NCBI GenBank assembly: GCA_021793635.1
Contig: JAJYSI010000224.1
Span: 1 to 5,689 of the forward strand
DNA length: 5,689 bases
From: Bacteroidota bacterium
GTDB taxonomy: Bacteria; Bacteroidota; Ignavibacteria; Ignavibacteriales; Ignavibacteriaceae
Direction: 5' to 3'
The position numbers were made by a program, and so were the translations under genes. Under the pieces are notes generated by a model. It searched no databases and had not been told where the DNA came from. It saw nothing but the letters and a program-made list of their open reading frames with translations. Shown here piece by piece: positions 1-5,537 of this stretch. How positions within the stretch are numbered: position 1 is the stretch's first letter; each line of letters starts with the position of its first letter.

Positions 1-689
1 GCTGCGCACTTGCAATCGGCAATATTTCTATGATGAATGAGTATTCGGTTAATTTGGATAACTCTAATAGTACATCCGTCAATCTTTCGAATGAAGGCAA
101 GACAACTGTTTTCATTTCCATTAACGGTGAGCTTACAGGAATCATTGCAATTGCCGATGCTATAAAACCGACTTCAGTAAATGCGGTTGAAAAGCTAAAA
201 AAGCTGGACATTGAGATTGTTATGATTACCGGCGATAATGAAAGAACAGCAAAGGCAATTGCAAAGCAGGCGGGCATAGACAAAGTGATTGCCGGAGTTC
301 TTCCTCAAGATAAAGCTTTTCATATTAAGGCTCTTCAACAAGAAGGAAAAATTGTTGCCATGGTTGGAGACGGGATAAACGATTCTCCGGCTCTTGCTCA
401 AGCAGATGTAGGAATTGCTATCGGCACAGGAACAGATGTTGCTATTGAAGCTTCCGACATAACATTAATTAAAGGCGACCTTACCGATGTTGTAAAAGCA
501 ATAAAACTTTCAAGCAAAACATTATTGAAAATAAAACAGAATTTATTCTGGGCTTTTATCTATAACATAGTTGGAATTCCTTTAGCTGCATTCGGATTGT
601 TGAACCCGATCTATGCAGCGGCAGCGATGGCTTTCAGTTCGGTCAGTGTTGTATCGAATTCTCTTCTTTTAAGAAGAGCGAAGCTGTAA
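1..689 (+). CDS. copA: Cu(I)-exporting P1B-type ATPase, C-terminal part (5' end outside window)
   Basis: This is the C-terminal part of a heavy-metal P-type ATPase that pumps Cu(+) out of the cytoplasm across the inner membrane. The reading frame is open from base 3 to the TAA at 687-689 (228 residues); the ATG pair at 30-35 is internal, following a CopA-like 'IGN' segment, so the true start lies upstream. Visible parts, counted from the first full codon: end of the nucleotide-binding domain (about 1-45), TGDN hinge (76-79), LP-QDK segment (about 100-104), GDGINDSP hinge (122-129), and two final membrane helices (about 180-222). The last helices match the P1B-1 copper signatures exactly: N-x6-YN-x4-P, then P-x6-M-x2-SS-x5-N. 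The DKTGT phosphorylation site, CPC motif and N-terminal metal-binding domains would lie outside the window. It converges on the NmrA-like gene. Specificity for Cu(+) over other metals is well supported by the helix motifs. Confidence 0.95.
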   Translation, partial: CALAIGNISMMNEYSVNLDNSNSTSVNLSNEGKTTVFISINGELTGIIAIADAIKPTSVNAVEKLKKLDIEIVMITGDNERTAKAIAKQAGIDKVIAGVLPQDKAFHIKALQQEGKIVAMVGDGINDSPALAQADVGIAIGTGTDVAIEASDITLIKGDLTDVVKAIKLSSKTLLKIKQNLFWAFIYNIVGIPLAAFGLLNPIYAAAAMAFSSVSVVSNSLLLRRAKL

Positions 690-710
690 GCTTTAGATTT
701 TAACATTGGA

Positions 711-895
711 TATATAGGTTGTTATATTTCCGGTGATTTAGATACTCCCGATAAGTCGGGAGGCTCAATCACCTAACATACGATTCAAAACCTTCAGGGT
801 TGCTCAGCCATCTTGATTTCCTGGAAAGGTTGTTGAGTAGTTCCGAATGAAATGAGGAACGTATCGAAACAACCGGAAACAACAACCACCATATA
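711..895. repeat. Nested palindromic intergenic element between convergent genes
   Basis: Almost the whole spacer between the copA-like gene and the NmrA-like gene can fold into one structure. The outer arms are TATAT (711-715) with ATATA (891-895), GGTTGTT (717-723) with AACAACC (881-887), and TTTCCGG (727-733) with CCGGAAA (873-879). Inside are two further hairpins. The first has GGTGATT (732-738) with AATCACC (767-773) closing over CTCCCGA (745-751) with TCGGGAG (756-762) and a 4-nt loop. The second has GGTTGTT (828-834) with AACAACC (868-874) closing over GTTCC (840-844) with GGAAC (856-860). Some arms compete with each other, so alternative folds exist. It could terminate both convergent genes, but there is no clear T-run; an immobile or decayed repeat element is equally possible. 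Confidence 0.6.
800..879 (+). repeat. Interspersed hairpin element, copy 1
   Basis: This is the shorter of two related copies in the window; the other is at 4293-4415. Shared boxes in the same order are TTGCTCA-R-CCA (800-810), AAGGTT (826-831), GAGT (835-838), GAGGAA (854-859; inverted in the other copy) and the right boundary GTATCGA-N3-AACCGGAAA (861-879). The centre is a small hairpin, GTTCC (840-844) with GGAAC (856-860), where the second copy has a much longer stem. It lies between the 3' ends of convergent genes. It encodes no protein. Confidence 0.55.
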
Positions 896-901
896 AGTCA
901 C

Positions 902-1771
902 TTATTTCAGCAGGTTCTTCCAATCCTGCTTTCTTGCCCAATTCTCGAAAGTATGCCATTCGACTTGCGGGAACTCCTCCTTCAGGCTCTTTATATCAAC
1001 ATTATAACCGAGTTTATTTTGCCACTTCATCATCAAGTACATTTCTTCGCCTCTGGTTTTTAAAGCTTCTACCGGGAAACTTTCATAGTGAATCTGTTTT
1101 CCCGTTATTCTCGAAAGAGTATCTGCGGCATTAAGCCAGGATATTGAATCACCGGCAATCTCAAATCTTTTATAATATGCTTCCGGACCCAGTGATATTA
1201 TTTCTGCTGCAAAAGATCCGATATCTTCCACCGCAATCTGATGAATTTTTTTATCCGGCGGTAAGGCATTTGAGATCTTTCCATTTTTTAAATTAGGCAA
1301 ACTCCATGGAGAAAGTAAGTTCTCCATAAAAGCAACAGGTGCAATAATTGTATAAGGCACACCTAAAGAAGCAATATGCTTTTCAACTATATACTTGCTT
1401 TCAAAATGCGGAATGCCTGTATTATTATCGGCACTTGCAACAGAGCTAAAAACAATATGCTCTACGTCAGCTTCCTTTAGGGAATCGGCTATTTTTATGC
1501 CTTGCTCTACTTCTTTGTCCGGACCATCAGTAAATGTAGTCATAAAGAAAACTGCATCGGTATATCTTGCAGCATTAACAATTGATTTAGCATTGTAAAA
1601 ATTTCCTTCAATTATTTCCACATTCTTTTCTTTAAGCTTCTTAACCTTTTCAGAAGAAGCGCTTCGGCAAAATGCTTTTATCATATAATTCTTTTTTAAT
1701 AATGCTTGAACAAAAGCGCCGCCCTGCTTGCCGGTAGCGCCTATTACAAGCACAATTTTATTTCCAGACAT
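902..1771 (-). CDS. NmrA/HSCARG-like NAD(P)-binding family protein
   Basis: This 289-aa cytosolic protein belongs to the atypical short-chain dehydrogenase (NmrA-like) group, whose members act as NAD(P)-dependent reductases or as redox sensors. The N-terminal Rossmann motif GATGKQG (residues 11-17) follows the first strand. Arg36 in 'FCRS' at the end of the second strand suggests a preference for NADP(H). FSSV (108-111) and HFESKYIVEKHI (122-133) match the HSCARG/NmrA-like pattern, and TIIAPVAFMEN (141-151) is the usual segment after the active-site region. The canonical SDR YxxxK pair is not present in standard form, which leaves enzymatic activity open. The length is normal for the family. 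I chose the ATG at 1771 because AGGTGA (1777-1782) lies 5 nt upstream; the GTG at 1780, nine bases earlier, overlaps that site and would add only MKE. It is divergent from the PAS phosphatase. The substrate cannot be told from sequence. Confidence 0.9.
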   Translation of the reverse strand: MSGNKIVLVIGATGKQGGAFVQALLKKNYMIKAFCRSASSEKVKKLKEKNVEIIEGNFYNAKSIVNAARYTDAVFFMTTFTDGPDKEVEQGIKIADSLKEADVEHIVFSSVASADNNTGIPHFESKYIVEKHIASLGVPYTIIAPVAFMENLLSPWSLPNLKNGKISNALPPDKKIHQIAVEDIGSFAAEIISLGPEAYYKRFEIAGDSISWLNAADTLSRITGKQIHYESFPVEALKTRGEEMYLMMKWQNKLGYNVDIKSLKEEFPQVEWHTFENWARKQDWKNLLK

Positions 1772-1776
1772 TTCTT

Positions 1777-1782
1777 TCACCT
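1777..1782 (-). promoter_or_regulatory. Shine-Dalgarno deciding the start of the NmrA-like gene
   Basis: AGGTGA on the minus strand ends 5 nt before the ATG at 1769-1771. It includes the alternative GTG codon at 1778-1780, so that GTG is unlikely to be the initiator. Confidence 0.6.
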
Positions 1783-2156
1783 AAATAAATTTTATCCACG
1801 CAAAAGTAAATTCATTAAGTAATTATTCAAGACAATTTGCCGGGCATGTATTTAATGCTCAATCTATCCACAAAATATACTATATCATTTATCATATCAA
1901 TTATGAATTCTAACTAATAAACTTTATCATAAAAAAACAGACACTATTTAAAAAGGACTTGTATTAAAATTAAAATCTATTTATGTTCACCCCGAAATAA
2001 TAAGGTCTGCATTCGAAAAAATTATTTCCTTTCTCCCATTCTATTTTGTTGGAAAATTTTTAAAACAAAAACTCCCTCATAAGCTGATTGGTTCAGTCCA
2101 AAATATTTTTAAGATAAGTAATATTAATTCATAAATTAATTTTAAAGAGAAATTAT
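1781..2156. other. Divergent AT-rich promoter region
   Basis: This 376-bp spacer separates the NmrA-like gene (minus) from the PAS phosphatase gene (plus). No ORF, RNA gene or mobile element is visible. Besides the minus-strand promoter at 1801-1830, it holds an inverted repeat TTTTGTT (2044-2050) with AACAAAA (2064-2070) about 90 bp before the plus-strand start, and a weak plus-strand promoter candidate: TTGGTT (2088-2093), 16 nt, TAAGAT (2110-2115). AAAGAGA (2144-2150) is a weak ribosome-binding site for the ATG at 2157. Confidence 0.5.
1801..1830 (-). promoter_or_regulatory. Bacteroidota-type promoter of the NmrA-like gene
   Basis: On the minus strand, TTG (1828-1830) is followed by exactly 19 nt and then TACTTTTG (1801-1808). 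This fits the -33 TTG / -7 TAnnTTTG pattern described for the primary sigma factor of Bacteroidota. The start codon is 29 nt beyond the -7 box, giving a short, ordinary leader. A second, weaker arrangement (TTG, 18 nt, TATATTTTG) lies farther upstream on the same strand. The motif is short and the region is AT-rich, so chance is not excluded. Confidence 0.45.
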
Positions 2157-4112
2157 ATGGTAAAGATTACTAATATTTTCGACTCTTTATTAAATATCCG
2201 GTATCGTCAAAATTCAGAGCACATACTTTCGAAAGAAAATAAAGTTCTTACTTCAATACTGAACAGCTTGACGGAAGGCGTAATTGTTGCTAATAAAGAT
2301 GGGAGGTTTACTTACTTTAATTCGGCAGCTAACAAGATATTGGGGATTGGAGCGAAAAAAATATCTTCCTCAGAATGGTCCGATACTTATGGATGCTATA
2401 AACCGGGCAGCTTTAACTTATATCCTTCAGAAGAATTACCTTTGGCTTTATCCTTAAAAGGTGCTGAAGTTATTGAGGAAATTATTTTTATAAAAAGCGA
2501 AATGCAGTCTAAGGGTACTTACATATCGGTATCTTCATACCCTTTAAAAGATAATAAGGGAAATATAAACGGCGGAGTTGCAATCCTTCATGATATTACT
2601 GAAAAAAAAACGCTGGAAACAGAACTTAATAAAAACAGCGAAAGATTTAAGCTGCTGTTTAAGGGATTTCCGATTCCGTCATACGTATGGCAACATAAAG
2701 GTGATGATTTTATTTTTATCGATTTTAATAAATCTGCCGAGCAATTTTCCAAAAACAACATTCAAAAATTTATAGGTATGAATATCCATGAGATGTACAA
2801 GCATTCGATTCATCTGGATAATATTTATTCCGATTTTCTAATATGTTTTAATGAGAAGAAAAATATTACAAGAGAAAGACCATATAAATTTTTATCAACA
2901 CGCGAAGTAAAAGAACTGATTTTTAATTATGTATTTATTGAACCTGATTTAATATTAGTACATGCAGAGGATATTACCGAGCATAACAAAGCAATGGGAA
3001 AATTGAAAATGCTTAATAATGCAATTGAGCAGACTGCCGATTCCGTTGTAATAACAAATACTAATGGAATGATTGAATATGTAAATCCGGCATTTGAAAT
3101 TACAACAGGATACAAGAGGGATGAAGTTGTCGGACAAACGCCGCGTGTTCTTAAATCAGGTCAGCATGATAGAGAGTTTTATAAAAAATTGTGGGAAGAA
3201 ATTATAAATGGAAAATCATATAAGGGTATAATAATAAATAAGAAAAAGGACGGTGAAAATTATATCAGTAACCAAACTATAACACCAATGAAAGATGAGG
3301 ATGGGAAGATTACAAATTTTGTATGCGTTCTAAGAGATATAACAGAATTAAAAAAGCAGCAGGAACAGGAATTCCAACTGCAAATTGCGCATGAATTACA
3401 GCAGCGGCTTTTAAAATCGGATATAACTGTCCCCGGATTTGATTTAGCCGGCTCTACTTACTTTGCTGTTAAAACCGGAGGAGATTATTTCGATTTTATT
3501 TTAATGGAAGACGGAACCCTAGGCATTGTTATCGCAGATGTTTGCGGACATGGTATTAGCGCAGCTTTAATGATGGCTGAAACCCGCGCCTTGCTAAGAA
3601 TAATAACTAAGTTTGAGCACGATCCAGGTAAGATACTTACTTTAATAAACAAAGAACTATGCTTGGATTTAGATGAAAATCATTTTGTAACTTTAGCATT
3701 CGGCAGGCTTGATCCAAATAATTATTTATTTGATTACTCAAGTGCCGGACATATTCCTATTTATCTGCTGAATGGCTGCGGAGAGATTGAAAATGTTATG
3801 GAGAGTAACGGGATACCTCTTGGCGTTATGGGTGATTACAAATATTCCACCAGCGAAAAGATAAAATTAAATCTATATAATATTTTAGTGTTTCTTACAG
3901 ATGGAATATTGGAAGCAAAAGACAATAATGAAATTGAATTGGGAACTAATGAAGTTCTGGAAGTTGTTAAAAAGCACCGTTACTCAAGTTCAAAACAAAT
4001 TATTGAACAAATTTATAACCGAACAAAGATTCATTCGAATACATTGAATCAGGAAGATGATATAACTTCCATAATATGCAAAGTGAAAAATGTTTTCTTT
4101 TATAGTGAGTAA
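2157..4112 (+). CDS. Triple-PAS SpoIIE-type (PP2C) serine/threonine phosphatase
   Basis: This 651-aa protein looks like an RsbU/RsbP-type partner-switch phosphatase. Such enzymes dephosphorylate a STAS-domain anti-sigma-factor antagonist and so release a sigma factor or other output; the substrate here is inferred. Domains in order: short N-terminus (1-29), PAS 1 (about 30-147, 'GVIVANKDGRFTYFNSAA'), a divergent PAS 2 (about 162-275), PAS 3 (about 287-397, 'VVITNTNGMIEYVNPAF', ending 'LRDITE'), a charged helical linker likely to be coiled-coil (398-420), and the SpoIIE domain (about 425-645). The metal-binding acidic residues are all present: GGDYFDF (Asp443), DVCGHG (Asp461), FLTDG (Asp582) and EDDIT (Asp634/635). 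There is no transmembrane segment or signal peptide, so it should be soluble and sense a cytoplasmic cue. The PAS ligands are unknown. An in-frame TAA at 2115-2117 and the lack of another ATG fix the start. No kinase, STAS or sigma gene is adjacent in the window. Confidence 0.93.
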   Translation: MVKITNIFDSLLNIRYRQNSEHILSKENKVLTSILNSLTEGVIVANKDGRFTYFNSAANKILGIGAKKISSSEWSDTYGCYKPGSFNLYPSEELPLALSLKGAEVIEEIIFIKSEMQSKGTYISVSSYPLKDNKGNINGGVAILHDITEKKTLETELNKNSERFKLLFKGFPIPSYVWQHKGDDFIFIDFNKSAEQFSKNNIQKFIGMNIHEMYKHSIHLDNIYSDFLICFNEKKNITRERPYKFLSTREVKELIFNYVFIEPDLILVHAEDITEHNKAMGKLKMLNNAIEQTADSVVITNTNGMIEYVNPAFEITTGYKRDEVVGQTPRVLKSGQHDREFYKKLWEEIINGKSYKGIIINKKKDGENYISNQTITPMKDEDGKITNFVCVLRDITELKKQQEQEFQLQIAHELQQRLLKSDITVPGFDLAGSTYFAVKTGGDYFDFILMEDGTLGIVIADVCGHGISAALMMAETRALLRIITKFEHDPGKILTLINKELCLDLDENHFVTLAFGRLDPNNYLFDYSSAGHIPIYLLNGCGEIENVMESNGIPLGVMGDYKYSTSEKIKLNLYNILVFLTDGILEAKDNNEIELGTNEVLEVVKKHRYSSSKQIIEQIYNRTKIHSNTLNQEDDITSIICKVKNVFFYSE

Positions 4113-4118
4113 AAGAGT

Positions 4119-4156
4119 AAATAATCTGAACTGAAAATATGCAGTAATTATTTTTT
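4119..4156 (+). terminator. Possible weak intrinsic terminator of the PAS phosphatase gene
   Basis: AAATAATCTG (4119-4128) can pair with CAG (4142-4144) and ATTATTT (4147-4153), with a 2-nt bulge. The stem runs into a T-tract (4151-4156), beginning 7 nt after the stop codon. The stem is AT-rich and weak, so the call is tentative. Confidence 0.3.
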
Positions 4157-4292
4157 GATTAGAGCATTTATACCATTTCGAATTATTAAATAGGGTGTTG
4201 CCTTCATTCTTTAAGTGATGATATAATTTTTTTATCTGTTATTCCGAATCCCGGTTCACAGGATAAGGTATCTCTGATATTTATCCCCGAGA

Positions 4293-4415
4293 TTGCTCAA
4301 CCAGTTTACTCTTACTTGCAATGCAAGGTTATCGAGTTTCTCCGGTCGCTTCGATACTATTCCTCGAAGACTCAGAATCACTCAGCGACCGGAGAAGTAT
4401 CGAGATAACCGGAAA
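4293..4415 (+). repeat. Interspersed hairpin element, copy 2, with long central stem
   Basis: This is related to the element at 800-879: TTGCTCA-R-CCA (4293-4303), AAGGTT (4325-4330), GAGT (4334-4337) and GTATCGA-N3-AACCGGAAA (4397-4415) occur in the same order. The centre is a strong hairpin: TTCTCCGGTCGCT (4338-4350) pairs perfectly with AGCGACCGGAGAA (4384-4396), and the stem resumes outside it with GGTTATC (4327-4333) and GATAACC (4404-4410). A smaller hairpin, CTTCGA (4349-4354) with TCGAAG (4364-4369), sits at the tip and competes for two bases. The sequence at 4352-4374, read in reverse, resembles 835-867 of copy 1 (GAGGAA then GTATCGAA). It lies in the convergent spacer beyond the phosphatase gene. 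No coding capacity is seen; it could be a REP/MITE-like repeat. Confidence 0.65.
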
Positions 4416-4751
4416 GGTTAATTGACGAATACAATTTGTTCGAGCATGAACCTTAAAAGCGGAATGAAGGCTCTTCAGGGTTCATACTTCCGTTTTTAGG
4501 GTTCACAAATCATCCTTAAATGTTCAACCTTGAACCTTGAAACCGGAACGATGGCTCCGTAAGGTTCAAGCTCCTATCCGGCGGGTTCATGGATGGACAT
4601 TAAAGGTTCACGCTTCCGTTTTTAAGGTTCATCGTCCATCCCTAAATGTCCGTCAATCATCCTTAAAGGTAGGCATAAGAACAAAAAAGGTTCATTGACC
4701 TATCCGGAGGGTAGGAAGATGAACCTTTAGGATAGGTTCGTTTTGGCATAA
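4416..4751. repeat. Degenerate tandem array of sixteen 21-nt units
   Basis: Units start at 4416 and every 21 nt to 4731. The approximate consensus is GGTTCA, nine variable bases, then CTTAAA. GGTTCA is exact at 4479, 4500, 4563, 4584, 4605, 4626 and 4689, and is off by one at 4416 and 4521. The unit tail TTAAA recurs at 4437, 4500, 4584 and 4647. Longer words also recur at multiples of 21: CATCCTTAAA at 4511 and 4658 (147 apart), and CTTCCGTTTTTA at 4487 and 4613 (126 apart). The pair of units at 4437-4478 resembles that at 4521-4562. Inverted TGAACC at 4447, 4531 and 4720 makes hairpins such as CTTGAACCTT (4529-4538) with AAGGTTCAAG (4561-4570), ATGAACC (4446-4452) with GGTTCAT (4479-4485), and GGATGGAC (4591-4598) with GTCCATCC (4634-4641). 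All forward frames hit stops quickly. The array begins directly where the hairpin element ends and stops 13 nt before the 159-aa gene. Confidence 0.8.
4683..4728 (-). terminator. Intrinsic terminator of the 159-aa gene, formed by the tandem array
   Basis: On the minus strand, AAAGGTTCAT (4719-4728) pairs perfectly over 10 bp with ATGAACCTTT (4686-4695) and runs into TTTTTT (4683-4688). The intervening 23 nt can pair further, with CC-rich and GG-rich parts around 4699-4715. It starts 36 nt past the stop codon of the minus-strand gene. The layout of stem plus T-run is that of a Rho-independent terminator; the stem is only moderately GC-rich. Confidence 0.55.
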
Positions 4752-4764
4752 GTGCGTCAAATTG

Positions 4765-5244
4765 TCATTTTGCTGGTTCTGTTACTGTTTTAGTGGTCGA
4801 TTTTCGAGCAAAACGCAACGCTAGTTCATCAATCACATCCTCAAATCCGGCAAGATCTTCACCGGCATCCTGAGCTGAATTATAGATTTTTAGGGCTGCA
4901 ATGTAAGCTTCCGCGTAAACTTCAGTTGTTGTATCATTAAATTTAAGTGCCAATGCCGAAAGCGGCTGATTGATTTGGGTAAGAATTTCGTATGTATTTA
5001 TATCCTTATCCATCTCTTCAATTTTGAAGCTGCGGGGAAGGAAATCGGGTTTTTGTTTTGCAAGCAGATTACATTTTTTTATAAAGTCCAGGCTTCTAGA
5101 ACCGGGCTTTGGCAGTGCCTGCCTTGCATCCGATGTTAATGAAATTAGAAACGGATATTCAGAGTCGATCTTGTTAATATCCGCCTGTGTTATACCAGCT
5201 TGCTCTGGTGTAATAACTGAGCTCACTTTATTAGGAATAGCCAT
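4765..5244 (-). CDS. Uncharacterised 159-aa protein, predicted soluble and mostly helical
   Basis: I do not recognise a named family. The gene is very likely real: ATG at 5244, AAGGAG (5252-5257) 7 nt upstream, no stop until 4765, and a terminator-like hairpin beyond. The protein is charged, has no signal peptide, membrane segment or cysteine pair (one Cys near residue 58), and appears rich in amphipathic helices. Its middle has two conserved-looking stretches: YPFLISLTSDARQALPKPGSR (about 30-50, with the LPKPGSR part basic) and KPDFLP-RSF-KIEEMDKDI (about 65-82). From memory, similar small proteins with 'LT-x-R-x-LPK' and 'LP...EEM-x-KD' occur in environmental Bacteroidota, usually as orphans, but this is unverified. 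The C-terminal tail from about 145 (KSTTKTVTEPAK) looks disordered. It lies downstream of the clipped gene at 5538 on the same strand but almost 300 bp away, so it is probably transcribed alone. Confidence 0.85.
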   Translation of the reverse strand: MAIPNKVSSVITPEQAGITQADINKIDSEYPFLISLTSDARQALPKPGSRSLDFIKKCNLLAKQKPDFLPRSFKIEEMDKDINTYEILTQINQPLSALALKFNDTTTEVYAEAYIAALKIYNSAQDAGEDLAGFEDVIDELALRFARKSTTKTVTEPAK

Positions 5245-5251
5245 TTGATAG

Positions 5252-5257
5252 CTCCTT
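5252..5257 (-). promoter_or_regulatory. Strong Shine-Dalgarno of the 159-aa gene
   Basis: AAGGAG on the minus strand lies 7 nt before the ATG. It is the best ribosome-binding site in the window, which suggests efficient translation. Confidence 0.7.
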
Positions 5258-5277
5258 GTTTGGTTTATGTTTAAATT

Positions 5278-5293
5278 GCCTTTTAGTAAAGGC
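5278..5293 (-). promoter_or_regulatory. Small hairpin in the leader of the 159-aa gene
   Basis: GCCTTT (5288-5293 read on the minus strand) and AAAGGC (5278-5283) form a perfect 6-bp stem with a 4-nt loop, about 20 nt upstream of the Shine-Dalgarno. It might stabilise or modulate the leader; it matches no riboswitch that I recognise. Confidence 0.3.
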
Positions 5294-5412
5294 GCCTATT
5301 TCCATAACAAAATAGAAAATTCCTGCGCTGAAGTTAGAATATGTAGGAAATTTTTTATTAGTAACTGGACTCCCGTTTGCCCTTTAAAACAAGAGTTCAA
5401 ATGAACGGCTTC

Positions 5413-5441
5413 TATTTAATAAATAATATAACCTTTGTCAA
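5413..5441 (-). promoter_or_regulatory. Possible sigma-70-like promoter for the 159-aa gene
   Basis: On the minus strand, a perfect TTGACA (5436-5441) is followed by 17 nt and TAAATA (5413-5418). The -10 box is poor (three of six). Initiation near 5406 would give a leader of about 160 nt. A near-palindrome GTTCA-AA-TGAAC (5395-5406) sits at that predicted start point. Confidence 0.35.
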
Positions 5442-5497
5442 CACTTCAAAGCAAAATTTTTAATGAGAGTTTTTTTATAAGGTGAAATTTATTAACA

Positions 5498-5512
5498 GGA
5501 CTCCTAAAGTCC
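5498..5512 (-). terminator. Hairpin downstream of the clipped right-hand gene
   Basis: GGACT and AGTCC (5498-5502 and 5508-5512) form a 5-bp stem about 25 nt past the minus-strand stop at 5538. The downstream sequence is AT-rich but lacks a proper T-run, so termination here is only a possibility. Confidence 0.25.
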
Positions 5513-5537
5513 GGCTGATATTTGGTGTCTTGCCTTA

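Noticed and set aside
30..35. ATG pair as the start of a 219-aa gene
   Set aside because: The frame is open to the left edge and the residues before it continue a CopA-like segment (IGN), so this is an internal methionine in a clipped gene.
195..401. Minus-strand ORF inside the copA-like gene
   Set aside because: It is antisense to strongly conserved ATPase motifs, lacks a ribosome-binding site and resembles no protein; a shadow frame.
661..678. 8-bp inverted repeat CTCTTCTT/AAGAAGAG at the end of the copA-like gene
   Set aside because: It lies within codons for the usual C-terminal LLLRR stretch and has no T-run after it, so a terminator or operator role is not supported.
690..901. tRNA or other known structured RNA gene
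   Set aside because: The fold lacks the T-arm, anticodon arm and acceptor pattern of tRNA, and no known RNA family motif was recognised.
2927..3137. Two minus-strand ORFs inside the third PAS domain
   Set aside because: They oppose conserved PAS sequence and have no start signals.
4293..4415. Insertion sequence end or transposase remnant
   Set aside because: No transposase coding remnant, and no target-site duplication is visible at the borders.
4416..4751. CRISPR array
   Set aside because: Units are contiguous 21-mers with degenerate sequence; there are no identical repeats of usual length, no unique spacers of constant size and no cas genes.
4970..5248. 92-aa plus-strand ORF opposite the 159-aa gene
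   Set aside because: No ribosome-binding site, and the opposite strand has a strong one with better protein-like composition.
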